In this document: one piece after another, positions 1 through 6,225 of the stretch
Numbering within the stretch: the stretch's first letter is position 1
How the letters are laid out: each line of letters begins with the position of its first letter
Assembly (NCBI RefSeq): GCF_002419965.1
Contig: NZ_DIHC01000040.1
Coordinates: forward strand, 1 to 7,998
Reading direction: 5' to 3'
Length of the DNA: 7,998 bases
From: Pseudomonas sp. UBA5706
Lineage (GTDB): Bacteria > Pseudomonadota > Gammaproteobacteria > Pseudomonadales > Pseudomonadaceae
Program-made: the position numbers and the translations under genes
The notes under the pieces: model-generated
Seen by the model: the letters and a program-made list of their open reading frames with translations, nothing else
Database searches by the model: none
Told to the model about the DNA's origin: nothing

Positions 1-2
1 AA

Positions 3-563
3 GAAAGATACAAGCTCGACTATGAAATTCCCATCTACCGTACTGCGGAAGGTTGCCGCTTGGTTATTTATCGTCTCGAGTTGGAAATCTATGGGGCTTA
101 TGGAAAACATCGTGGGGACTTTGGCGCGGACTCAGCGATGGTTATTATTAGGGAGCAACTTGAAGACAAATACAAAGGAACTTTTGATGGTAATGGAGAA
201 AGCGCCATAAATGGTCAGTGCCAATGGCTGTTTCGTACTATCGGACCTGACCGTTACATCACCAAGCTTCTCGATTGCAAAAAACTTGACGGTCAGGGCA
301 TGGTGACGAAAGGGCGTCCCGTAAGCGCATACACTTTGGATCAACTCCCGGGGACAACCGTGAAGCTGAAGATCAAGCTGGCTGATGAGGAGCAGCCCGG
401 CTGGGGAGACACATGGGTAAAGGTTCCTAATGGCTGGAAGCGTTGCATAGGGGAAGGCCCCGAAGATCAACGCGGTTACTGTAATGGAAATTATAAAGAC
501 TTCAGCAGCTTCAAAATGCCAGATGGCCGCGACTGTACCATCTACCCCGGCTGCACCGAATAA
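3..563 (+). CDS. Cysteine-rich hypothetical protein, 5' end outside window (possible immunity partner of the lipase)
   Basis: The frame is open from the left edge to the TAA at 561-563, so the first TTG or ATG codons inside the window are probably not the start; at least 186 C-terminal residues are present. I do not recognise the family. The visible part has seven cysteines, spread from near its start to a C-terminal DCTIYPGCTE, many aromatic residues and no long hydrophobic helix. This suits a secreted or periplasmic disulfide-bonded beta-rich protein, but any signal peptide would lie outside the window. The stop codon is 12 bases before the lipase ATG and overlaps its Shine-Dalgarno, so the two are probably cotranscribed. 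Because lipase effectors of type VI systems act in the periplasm and are encoded next to periplasmic immunity proteins, an immunity role is a reasonable inference but unproven. Base composition is lower in GC than the genes after 3260. Confidence 0.6.
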   Translation, partial: ERYKLDYEIPIYRTAEGCRLVIYRLELEIYGAYGKHRGDFGADSAMVIIREQLEDKYKGTFDGNGESAINGQCQWLFRTIGPDRYITKLLDCKKLDGQGMVTKGRPVSAYTLDQLPGTTVKLKIKLADEEQPGWGDTWVKVPNGWKRCIGEGPEDQRGYCNGNYKDFSSFKMPDGRDCTIYPGCTE

Positions 564-566
564 GGA
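562..566 (+). promoter_or_regulatory. Ribosome binding site of the lipase gene
   Basis: AAGGA lies 9 bases before the ATG at 576 and shares bases with the TAA of the upstream gene, which supports translational coupling. It favours 576 over the second ATG at 585. Confidence 0.6.
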
Positions 567-575
567 AATCACTCA

Positions 576-2765
576 ATGAATACTATGGTTAAAGAATTGA
601 AGCAGCCGCTAAACAGCCGTATGTTTACCTGCCCAGCTCAAGGCAACCGTACCAGTTTTCAGTTAGTTGACGAAATGGGTGAAGGTCAACCTTACGCTGG
701 TCTTGCCTATGAGGTTGTTGATACGGTGGGCCATACCTATAAAGGTAAACTTGACGCCGCTGGCACAGGCAACGTTGAGAACCACTTTGCGGGCCCGATA
801 GCATTAATCCTTGCAAGTGAATATATGGGCACGGCCATTCCCTATAAAGATTTAAAGCAGCGAAAACACTACCCACTCCCAATAACCGAACTCCAAGTTC
901 GCGCCGAAAAAACTCGCTACTCCCATAAAAACGGCTTAAGGACTCAAAGCAATCCAGCGCAAGCCTGTGCGGACTTCTTCTGCCAAGTGGAAGTTCGTCA
1001 TTTGGTTGATCATGTTGCGCATTTGCCGCCCGAAGTCGAGAGCCACTATCCGCCAAATCAAAACTGGGCCAAGCTGATGCGTGAGCATGGCAAGCGCGGC
1101 GTCTGCCTGCTTCCCAACAAGCACAACGTGTTGGAGGTTCGCCCTTTACGCGCTCTACGTCCGATGCTCTCCACCGACTCACAGTTCTGCGCGCTGAACC
1201 TGTATCAGCTCGCCATTATGGCTACCTTAAGCTACAACCCATTTGGTCAGACACCCGATAAGGCGCCAATCAAAGATAAAAAAGTAAGTTTCCCAGTCAA
1301 ACCGACCGTAGGTAACTGGTTTGGTGATGCGCTGGCGAAGTTCGACGAGATCTGGAAAGCGGACCCGGCCCAATCCAAGGCGTACTACCCGTTATACGAA
1401 GATGTACCGTACTCCAAACGTTTGGAAATCGTACCGTTTGACCCTGACCTGTACCCCGCGAACAGCCCTGATTTAGAAGAAAAGCAGGAGCACCCGGCCA
1501 GCATCCATTTTCTTGATGACCGAAATCAGATTGATAATACCGACACCCAAGCGTTTATCACGCACAACGACGAGTTGATCCTGATTGCCGTGCGCGGCAC
1601 CAACGAAATATTAGCGGATGGTCTCCGTGATGCCGATGCGCTCCAAGTCCCCTTTGTGGAAGGCGTGGGCAAGGTTCATCGAGGATTCTATGAGGCTGCG
1701 CTGAAGGTCTATGACCTTACGGCCAAATATCTCGACAAGTTTTTAACCGGACAGAAACTGATTATTTGCGGCCATAGCTTGGGCGGGGCAATCACCTTGC
1801 TGCTCTCGGAAATGTTGCGCCGCCAGAAAAAGTATCGTGCTGACATCGTGCTGTACACCTACGGTGCCCCAAGAGCTGCTGACGCAACCTTTGTAAAAGG
1901 GGCTGCTGACTTAGTGCATTACCGCATGGTCAACCATAACGACCCGGTGCCGAGCGTGCCCGGAACATGGATGAACACCAAGCCCCCGGTCTATGTAACA
2001 GGGTTAGCCTTAATCTTTGCAGGCGTTCCTGTGGGCGCTGGAGTGTTTGTAGCGGGCATTACCAACCTGAGCGGTGAACCCTATGAGCACCACGGTAAGT
2101 TGCATCACTTCTTTCCGGTGGAACTTGGAGGAAAGGAGACGTCCTCGATCCTCTGGGAACCAGGTTGCGACACCATTGCCCAGCACGCTGCCTGCACGTT
2201 GGCCGTCCAGCAAATCGATGGACTCCCCAACCGCCCCGGACTGATCTCTCAGGCTATTCATGCCAGCAACCATTCGATGGTGGGTGGCTACATTCCCAGT
2301 TGCTGGGCCGCGCTCAAGCGCTCACAGGAATCGCTGCTGCTCGGGAGTTCGCTGGTTAGCGACCGTGAATTCGATTTCGTAGATGGTGTTCTGGCACGCA
2401 TTACCGACCAGTTGCGCAGTAAACGCAATAACTTGCGGGGCCGTGGTGACAAGTATCGTGAAACCCACGAACCAGCAGTTGATGCATTCAACCGAGAGGT
2501 CGATAAAGTGAGGGAAACACGCGAGCGCTTAGCGACCCTGCGCAAGGAGAAGGTTGACGCAGCGAAGGTCTACGGGTTGCTTGCGCAAGACGCCGAAGCA
2601 CTGGCGGACAACTTGCTTCGCTGGCAGGCCCACGCTGAAAACAGAGTGGCTGAACAACTGGCCATGGCGCCCTCTGCAGTAGAAAGCGACCCTGAAGTAC
2701 TCGCATCCCTATTAGGACACCCAATTGGCGCGCCACACACGCTTGATATTGATTCAATCATCTGA
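576..2765 (+). CDS. Class 3 lipase family protein, probable type VI secretion phospholipase effector
   Basis: A 729-residue protein with an alpha/beta-hydrolase core of the lipase class 3 type. The core shows RGT at 340-342 (the region before the oxyanion strand), VHRGF around 367-371, and the nucleophile elbow GHSLGGA with Ser401. Asp456 in NDPVPSVP is the likely catalytic acid and His566 in NHSMVGGY the likely catalytic histidine. Residues 28-75 look like a small beta-sandwich (FQLVDEMGEGQPY followed by GKLDAAGTG), a pattern of transthyretin-like domains on type VI cargo. A hydrophobic stretch at about 476-495 might contact membrane. Residues about 600-700 are highly charged and heptad-like, suggesting a coiled coil. 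There is no signal peptide, as expected for a needle-delivered effector. Class 3 lipases with GxSxG occur among the Tle phospholipase effectors (the TseL/Tle2 type), and similar large lipase-family proteins are common in Pseudomonas. The lipase fold is well supported; the effector role is inferred, and phospholipid specificity is not visible. Confidence 0.85.
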   Translation: MNTMVKELKQPLNSRMFTCPAQGNRTSFQLVDEMGEGQPYAGLAYEVVDTVGHTYKGKLDAAGTGNVENHFAGPIALILASEYMGTAIPYKDLKQRKHYPLPITELQVRAEKTRYSHKNGLRTQSNPAQACADFFCQVEVRHLVDHVAHLPPEVESHYPPNQNWAKLMREHGKRGVCLLPNKHNVLEVRPLRALRPMLSTDSQFCALNLYQLAIMATLSYNPFGQTPDKAPIKDKKVSFPVKPTVGNWFGDALAKFDEIWKADPAQSKAYYPLYEDVPYSKRLEIVPFDPDLYPANSPDLEEKQEHPASIHFLDDRNQIDNTDTQAFITHNDELILIAVRGTNEILADGLRDADALQVPFVEGVGKVHRGFYEAALKVYDLTAKYLDKFLTGQKLIICGHSLGGAITLLLSEMLRRQKKYRADIVLYTYGAPRAADATFVKGAADLVHYRMVNHNDPVPSVPGTWMNTKPPVYVTGLALIFAGVPVGAGVFVAGITNLSGEPYEHHGKLHHFFPVELGGKETSSILWEPGCDTIAQHAACTLAVQQIDGLPNRPGLISQAIHASNHSMVGGYIPSCWAALKRSQESLLLGSSLVSDREFDFVDGVLARITDQLRSKRNNLRGRGDKYRETHEPAVDAFNREVDKVRETRERLATLRKEKVDAAKVYGLLAQDAEALADNLLRWQAHAENRVAEQLAMAPSAVESDPEVLASLLGHPIGAPHTLDIDSII

Positions 2766-2779
2766 AACAAAGCGGTGGG

Positions 2780-2803
2780 AGGCAACGCTTCGAAAAGTTG
2801 CCT
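2780..2803 (+). terminator. Weak hairpin after the lipase gene, possible terminator
   Basis: AGGCAAC at 2780-2786 and GTTGCCT at 2797-2803 form a perfect 7-bp stem with a 10-base loop, 14 bases after the lipase stop. No T-run follows, so intrinsic termination is doubtful. Confidence 0.3.
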
Positions 2804-2831
2804 GCAAGATATCCAAGGTTTCAGGAGTCCT

Positions 2832-3014
2832 TCAGGTATCTGTGAAATGGCCTTCACGGGCATATCCGTGAGGCCACCGAGCAAAACCAGGCGTTTTGTC
2901 TCCTGGGGCAAACTCGGGTGATGAGCTTTGTCGATTAATCATCAACGCATAACTCACTGTCACCTTCATGGGTCGGGTATGCCCGTGCACTCGCCCGTAG
3001 CTCCACAGCGCCAA
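2832..3014 (-). CDS. Doubtful small ORF, possibly part of a dispersed Pseudomonas repeat
   Basis: A minus-strand ORF of 60 codons from a TTG at 3014, or 45 codons from the ATG at 2969. The frame is open back to about 3098 without an ATG. The peptide is rich in Arg, Gly and His (for example YGRVHGHTRPMKVTV and FARWPHGYAREGHF) and has no recognisable domain or signal. No Shine-Dalgarno sequence precedes either start. I have an uncertain memory of near-identical small hypothetical proteins scattered through Pseudomonas genomes, which would suggest a translated repeat rather than a functional protein. It overlaps two inverted copies of a hairpin motif. Treat it as a candidate repeat unless conservation shows otherwise. 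Confidence 0.25.
   Translation of the reverse strand: MALWSYGRVHGHTRPMKVTVSYALMINRQSSSPEFAPGDKTPGFARWPHGYAREGHFTDT
2849..2875. repeat. Bulged hairpin GGCCTTCACGG / CCGTGAGGCC
   Basis: The arms 2849-2859 and 2866-2875 pair over 10 bp with a single unpaired T and the loop GCATAT. There is no T-run, so a simple intrinsic terminator is not supported. The core CACGGGCATATCCG recurs on the opposite strand at 2974-2987 with one mismatch, which suggests part of a small repeat element. Confidence 0.5.
2974..2987. repeat. Second, inverted copy of the CACGGGCATAYCCG motif
   Basis: The reverse strand reads CACGGGCATACCCG, which differs by one base from the + strand at 2855-2868. The two copies face each other across about 105 bases. 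This copy is also a small hairpin, CGGG-TATG-CCCG at 2974-2985. Confidence 0.45.
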
Positions 3015-3046
3015 TGCCTGCGATGCGCTAAACGGGCTCTTGCCAA

Positions 3047-3072
3047 CATAGTTTAGAAATGTCTGAACTATG
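3047..3072. promoter_or_regulatory. Near-perfect 26-base dyad, possible operator
   Basis: CATAGTTTAGA at 3047-3057 and TCTGAACTATG at 3062-3072 are complementary at 10 of 11 positions (the exception is T:G) around the 4-base centre AATG. It lies 188 bases before the isomerase ATG. Its length and symmetry suit a dimeric regulator's operator. It could equally be the end of the repeat element to its left, or a cruciform. No regulator gene is in the window to pair with it. Confidence 0.35.
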
Positions 3073-3152
3073 CATTTGAGCTTTCCTATTCTTCCCGCTC
3101 ATCCGCCGAATCTAAGATCGGCCCCAATAAAGGAGCCCGTCCAGCAGAGACA

Positions 3153-3168
3153 CGGCCCAAAGATTGCC
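3153..3168 (+). promoter_or_regulatory. Candidate sigma-54 (-24/-12) promoter
   Basis: CGGCCCAAAGATTGCC carries the invariant GG and GC exactly 10 bases apart, with the TTGC of the -12 element intact. The -24 element is GGCCC against the usual GGCAC. Transcription would begin near 3180, giving a leader of about 80 bases before the isomerase ATG. Sigma-54 control would suit an amino-acid or nitrogen-source uptake operon. One such match in about 160 bases can arise by chance, so this is tentative. Confidence 0.3.
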
Positions 3169-3259
3169 TTTTCCGATGTGACTGCCCGCTATAACCCGTC
3201 TCGGCCCGTGCGCCGCGGCGAAGCTATGTCAGGTGTCACGCAATCTTTGAGGACGTTCG

Positions 3260-4111
3260 ATGAAACTGGAAATCTTCCGCACGATGTGGGGCTACGCCGC
3301 GAGCAAGGCCCAGGCGCTCGATGAACTGCTGGAGGCCGGGTTTGACGGCATGGAGGCGCGTCTGCCGTTGACGCCGGTGGAACGTGCCGAGTTCGGCGCT
3401 TTTCTGCGTGCCAATCACCTGCCCTACATCGCCACGGTGTTCACCGCTTACGATGTCCTGCCTGAACAATCGGCAACCACCGCCGAACATCTCATCGACC
3501 TGGAAAAGAAGCTCGCCTGGTCCAGCGAACTCACGCCACGTTTCGTCAACGTGCTGGCTGGTAATGACCGCTGGCAGCTGCCGCAGCAGGTCGACTTCTT
3601 CGGCCAGGCGCTGGAGTTGGCGCGCAAGCATGGGCAGATGGTGACTTTCGAAACCCATCGCTCACGCTCACTGTTCAACCCGTGGCTCACGCTGGAGCTG
3701 ATTCGCCAACTGCCGGATCTGCGTTTCACCAGCGACATCAGCCACTGGATCGTCACTTGCGAGCGCCTGCTCAACGATCCCGAAGACGACCTCAGCGCCT
3801 TCGTCGAGCGCGTCCACCACATTCAGGCCCGCGTGGGCTACGACCAGGGCCCGCAAGTACCGCACCCCGCCGCGCCGGAACGTGCGGCCGAGCTGGCCTT
3901 CCATCAGCAGCATTGGGAGTCGATCTGGGCCTCGCAGCAGGCGCGCGGCTTTGAGGTAACTACCCTGACGCCGGAGTTCGGCGCCGACGGTTACCTGCAT
4001 CACCTGCCGTTCACCAATGTGCCGGTGGCCGATCTATGGTCGCTGAACGTGTGGATGGGCAAGGCCGAACGCGAGCATTTTCAGCGCTTCACCCACACGA
4101 CAAGCCGATAA
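3260..4111 (+). CDS. Sugar phosphate isomerase/epimerase-like TIM-barrel protein
   Basis: A 283-residue protein of the xylose isomerase-like TIM-barrel superfamily (AP endonuclease 2 type), a usual length for its sugar phosphate isomerase/epimerase branch. Members are cytoplasmic, use a divalent metal and commonly isomerise or epimerise sugars, hydroxyacids or inositol derivatives. Likely metal or catalytic residues at barrel-strand ends are Glu131 in TFETH, Asp159 and His162 in FTSDISHW, His186 or His187 in VHHIQAR, and Glu239 in LTPEFG. The GFDGME motif at 27-32 matches the family's second strand. The ATG at 3260 is preceded by GAGG at 3249-3252 with 7-base spacing. The oxygenase gene begins 13 bases after its stop, so the two are likely translated from one mRNA. 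The substrate is unknown; the neighbours suggest a product of the imported solute or of the oxygenase reaction. Confidence 0.85.
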   Translation: MKLEIFRTMWGYAASKAQALDELLEAGFDGMEARLPLTPVERAEFGAFLRANHLPYIATVFTAYDVLPEQSATTAEHLIDLEKKLAWSSELTPRFVNVLAGNDRWQLPQQVDFFGQALELARKHGQMVTFETHRSRSLFNPWLTLELIRQLPDLRFTSDISHWIVTCERLLNDPEDDLSAFVERVHHIQARVGYDQGPQVPHPAAPERAAELAFHQQHWESIWASQQARGFEVTTLTPEFGADGYLHHLPFTNVPVADLWSLNVWMGKAEREHFQRFTHTTSR

Positions 4112-4115
4112 GGAG
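4109..4115 (+). promoter_or_regulatory. Ribosome binding site of the oxygenase gene
   Basis: TAAGGAG is a near-complete anti-16S match 9 bases before the ATG at 4125. It includes the isomerase stop codon, which suggests coupled translation. Confidence 0.65.
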
Positions 4116-4124
4116 CGTTTCGCC

Positions 4125-5189
4125 ATGCCTGAACACTCTCAAGCGGCGACCCCGAAGGTCGCCAACTTCAACAGCATTCCAGTGGTCGACATCGCCGGCC
4201 TGTTCAGCACCGACATCGCACAGCGGCAGGCCGTGGCCGACGAGTTGGGCAAAGCCGCTCGCGAAGTGGGCTTTCTGTACATCAAGAACCATGGCATCGA
4301 GCAGGCATTGATCGATGGCCTGCGCCAAGCGGCCAAGGATCTGTTTGCTCAGCCCCTGGACTACAAGATGCAGTACTACATCGGCACCTCGCGCAGCCAC
4401 AAAGGCTTCGTCCCGGAAGGCGAAGAGGTGTACGCCAAGGGCAAACCAGACCACAAGGAAGCCTTCGATATCGGCTTCGAAGTCGGCGACGAAGACCCAC
4501 TGGTAATCGCAAAAACCCCGCTGATCGGCGCCAACGAATGGCCTGACTTGCCCGGGTTTCGTCCGGCCGTCGAAGCGTACTACGCCGCTGTGTTTGCCTT
4601 GGGACGTCGCCTGTTCGACGGCTTTGCCCTGGCGTTGGGCCTTGAACAGGGTTACTTCGAGGCGATGGTCACCCGTCCGCCTTCCAAACTGCGCCTGATT
4701 CACTACCCGTTCGACGACGCGGCGCAGGATGCGCCCGGTATTGGTGCACACACCGATTATGAGTGCTTCACCATGCTGCTCGCCGACAAACCGGGGCTGG
4801 AAGTGATGAACGATCTGGGCCAGTGGATCGATGCGCCTCCGGTTGAAGGTGCGTTCGTGGTCAATATCGGCGACATGCTGGAGGTCATGACCGCTGGTAC
4901 GTTCGTTGCTACGGCTCATCGGGTGCGTACCGTCAGCGAGGAGCGCTACTCGTTTCCGCTGTTCTTCGCCTGCGACTTCCACACCCAGATCAAGCCGCTC
5001 CCTCAATTCGATCATGGAACGGCGGCGTACGAAGAAATCACCATTGGCGAACACATGTTTGGCCAGGCCCTGCAGACCTATCAATACCTGCGCCGCAAGG
5101 TCGAGAGCGGCGAGCTGAAACTGTACGAAAAGGCGCGCAAGCCTTCGAGCTTCGGCCACTTGAAGACCCAGGCACAGGATGCCTTCTGA
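4125..5189 (+). CDS. Isopenicillin N synthase family non-haem Fe(II) oxygenase
   Basis: A 354-residue cytoplasmic oxygenase with the double-stranded beta-helix fold. The N-terminal DIOX_N-type half (about 15-130) begins with IPVVDIAGL and contains GFLYIKNHGI. The C-terminal half carries the iron ligands His209 and Asp211 (HTD) and His265, followed by the RYS motif (Arg274, Ser276) that binds a carboxylate. His-to-His spacing (56) and His-to-Arg spacing (9) match isopenicillin N synthase itself. Members oxidise substrates with O2, most using 2-oxoglutarate; the group includes the ethylene-forming enzyme, plant-type dioxygenases and many uncharacterised bacterial proteins. Nothing here points to beta-lactam synthesis. 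TAAGGAG at 4109-4115, overlapping the isomerase stop, fixes the ATG at 4125. Its TGA overlaps an ATG at 5189. The neighbouring amino-acid-type transporter suggests it hydroxylates or oxidatively cleaves an imported amino acid or analogue; this is inference. Confidence 0.88.
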   Translation: MPEHSQAATPKVANFNSIPVVDIAGLFSTDIAQRQAVADELGKAAREVGFLYIKNHGIEQALIDGLRQAAKDLFAQPLDYKMQYYIGTSRSHKGFVPEGEEVYAKGKPDHKEAFDIGFEVGDEDPLVIAKTPLIGANEWPDLPGFRPAVEAYYAAVFALGRRLFDGFALALGLEQGYFEAMVTRPPSKLRLIHYPFDDAAQDAPGIGAHTDYECFTMLLADKPGLEVMNDLGQWIDAPPVEGAFVVNIGDMLEVMTAGTFVATAHRVRTVSEERYSFPLFFACDFHTQIKPLPQFDHGTAAYEEITIGEHMFGQALQTYQYLRRKVESGELKLYEKARKPSSFGHLKTQAQDAF

Positions 5190-5248
5190 TGCGCCATTTC
5201 ATCTCCAGACACACCGTGCCCTACCTTCCTGACGTGGAGTCACCGACG

Positions 5249-6052
5249 ATGCGCAACACTTTGAACACTGCTGTCCGCTTGACCGTTCTTGGGGCCGCGG
5301 CACTCGGCGCGACCCTGGCCCACGCTGCCACTACGGTGACACCCGGCCAACTTAAGGTCGGCATGGAAATCACCTATCCACCCTTCGAATCCTATGACGA
5401 GAAGAAAAACGTCGTCGGTTCCGATCCTGACCTTTCGCACTTGCTGGCCAAGCATATGGATGTGAAGGCTGAGTTCGTGGACACCAAGTTCTCGAGCCTG
5501 ATCCTGAGCCTCAATGCCGGTCACTACGATGCGATCATTTCGGGGATGTACATCACTCCCGAGCGTCAGACCCAGGCGCAGACCATCGCCTACGCCAAGA
5601 CCGGCGCGGCGATTATGGTCCTTAAGGACAGCACGCTTAAACCCAAGGTGCCGGAAGACCTCTGCGGTCTGAAAGTCGGCCTGGAAAAAGGCACCACCTG
5701 GGTCGCTCAATTCAACAAGCTGTCCACCGATTACTGCCTACCGAACAGCAAAGACGCGATCTCGGTCAGCGAGTTTCCGTCTGCCCCTGAAGTGACCCAG
5801 GCGCTGCTATCCGGCAACGTTCAGGCCCAAGTGGAAATAGACGGCGCCGCCGGCATGATCGCCGAACGCACCAAAGGTCGGGTGATAGTCAGCACCGAGC
5901 ACTCGATCTACCAGCAGACCTTGGGCATCTACGTGAAAAAGGGCAATGACGCGTTGTATCAAGCGCTGCTCAAAGCCTTTGACGAGACCAAAAAAACCGG
6001 TGAGTACGCAGCGTTGCTGAAGCAGTACAACCTGGAAGAGCCGAGTAACTAA
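5249..6052 (+). CDS. Periplasmic amino-acid-type ABC transporter substrate-binding protein
   Basis: A 267-residue family 3 solute-binding protein. I chose the ATG at 5249 because GGAG at 5236-5239 precedes it by 9 bases and a clean Sec signal peptide follows: a basic start, a hydrophobic core LTVLGAAALGATL, and probable cleavage after AHA at residue 26. The ATG at 5189, overlapping the oxygenase stop, would add 20 residues before the signal. Family marks are YPPFE at 43-47 lining the ligand cleft, ITPER with Arg106 (usually binds an alpha-carboxylate), Asp198 in EIDGAA (usually binds an alpha-amino group), and Cys139/Cys163, the disulfide pair typical of polar amino-acid binders. The ligand is therefore probably an amino acid or close analogue. 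The mature protein would deliver it to the fused permease-ATPase encoded next. The REPIN after the gene may raise its transcript level over the transporter's, as a binding protein usually needs. Confidence 0.88.
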   Translation: MRNTLNTAVRLTVLGAAALGATLAHAATTVTPGQLKVGMEITYPPFESYDEKKNVVGSDPDLSHLLAKHMDVKAEFVDTKFSSLILSLNAGHYDAIISGMYITPERQTQAQTIAYAKTGAAIMVLKDSTLKPKVPEDLCGLKVGLEKGTTWVAQFNKLSTDYCLPNSKDAISVSEFPSAPEVTQALLSGNVQAQVEIDGAAGMIAERTKGRVIVSTEHSIYQQTLGIYVKKGNDALYQALLKAFDETKKTGEYAALLKQYNLEEPSN

Positions 6053-6065
6053 ACGTTTGAACACA

Positions 6066-6085
6066 GGCGTCCCTGATTTGACGCC
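6066..6085 (+). terminator. Small hairpin after the binding-protein gene
   Basis: GGCGTC at 6066-6071 and GACGCC at 6080-6085 form a 6-bp stem with an 8-base loop, 14 bases after the stop codon. No T-run follows, so it is more likely a pausing or mRNA-end structure than an efficient terminator. Confidence 0.25.
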
Positions 6086-6091
6086 CATCCT

Positions 6092-6225
6092 GTAGGAGCG
6101 TGGCGGGTCCCGCGATGGGCTAAAAAGCGGTCTTGAAGTCAGCTGACTCGCTAGGTCCTGACACGGCGCGTTAACCCGGTTTAAGACGACTGCGTCGACG
6201 ATCGCGGGACCCGCCACGCCCCTGT
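6092..6225. repeat. REPIN: two REP sequences in inverted orientation
   Basis: GCGTGGCGGGTCCCGCGAT at 6098-6116 is perfectly complementary to 6201-6219 (19 bp). Pairing extends outward past one A/C mismatch through GTAGG at 6092-6096 and CCTGT at 6221-6225, with wobble pairs at the end. Each arm has its own small palindrome GCGGGTCCCGC. The head GTAGGAGCG and tail CGCGAT match the REP pattern known from Pseudomonas, and two inverted REPs are the mobile unit called a REPIN, moved by RAYT transposases. The 84-base spacer contains a perfect 12-base palindrome AGTCAGCTGACT at 6137-6148. It sits inside the likely operon, so its RNA could fold into a large stem that protects the upstream binding-protein mRNA from 3' exonucleases or thins transcription into the transporter gene. 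No RAYT gene is in the window. Confidence 0.85.

Larger units (their letters stand above)
2766..3259. other. Long intergenic region between the lipase and the isomerase gene
   Basis: About 490 bases separate the left accessory-like genes from the right metabolic operon. No well-supported gene is present. The interval contains a weak hairpin just after the lipase, a stronger bulged hairpin at 2849-2875, a doubtful minus-strand ORF, an inverted-repeat pair bounding 2855-2987, a dyad at 3047-3072, a sigma-54-like site at 3153-3168 and a 10-base perfect palindrome CGCCGCGGCG at 3211-3220. The promoter of the operon starting at 3260 should lie in its right half. Confidence 0.7.

Noticed and set aside
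132..572. A 146-codon minus-strand ORF opposite the left-edge gene
   Set aside because: The + strand frame is open to the edge and couples to the lipase; the antisense frame overlaps it entirely and shows no domain.
2570..2911. A 113-codon minus-strand ORF across the lipase end
   Set aside because: Most of it lies antisense to the lipase coiled coil; there is no family resemblance.
3164..3195. Sigma-70 promoter from TTGCCT at 3164 and TATAAC at 3190
   Set aside because: The spacer is 20 bases, well outside the usual 16-18; the same TTGC fits the sigma-54 reading better.
3070..3324. An 84-codon + strand ORF overlapping the isomerase start
   Set aside because: No Shine-Dalgarno, no recognisable domain, and it overlaps the well-supported isomerase start by 65 bases in another frame.
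4089..5159. A 356-codon open frame on the minus strand opposite the oxygenase gene
   Set aside because: The + strand frame has clear family motifs and a strong ribosome site; the antisense frame is open because of GC-rich codon bias and shows no recognisable domain.
4125..5189. Beta-lactam biosynthesis by the isopenicillin N synthase-like gene
   Set aside because: No peptide synthetase or acyltransferase is nearby; the family is broad in bacteria and the neighbours are uptake and metabolism genes.
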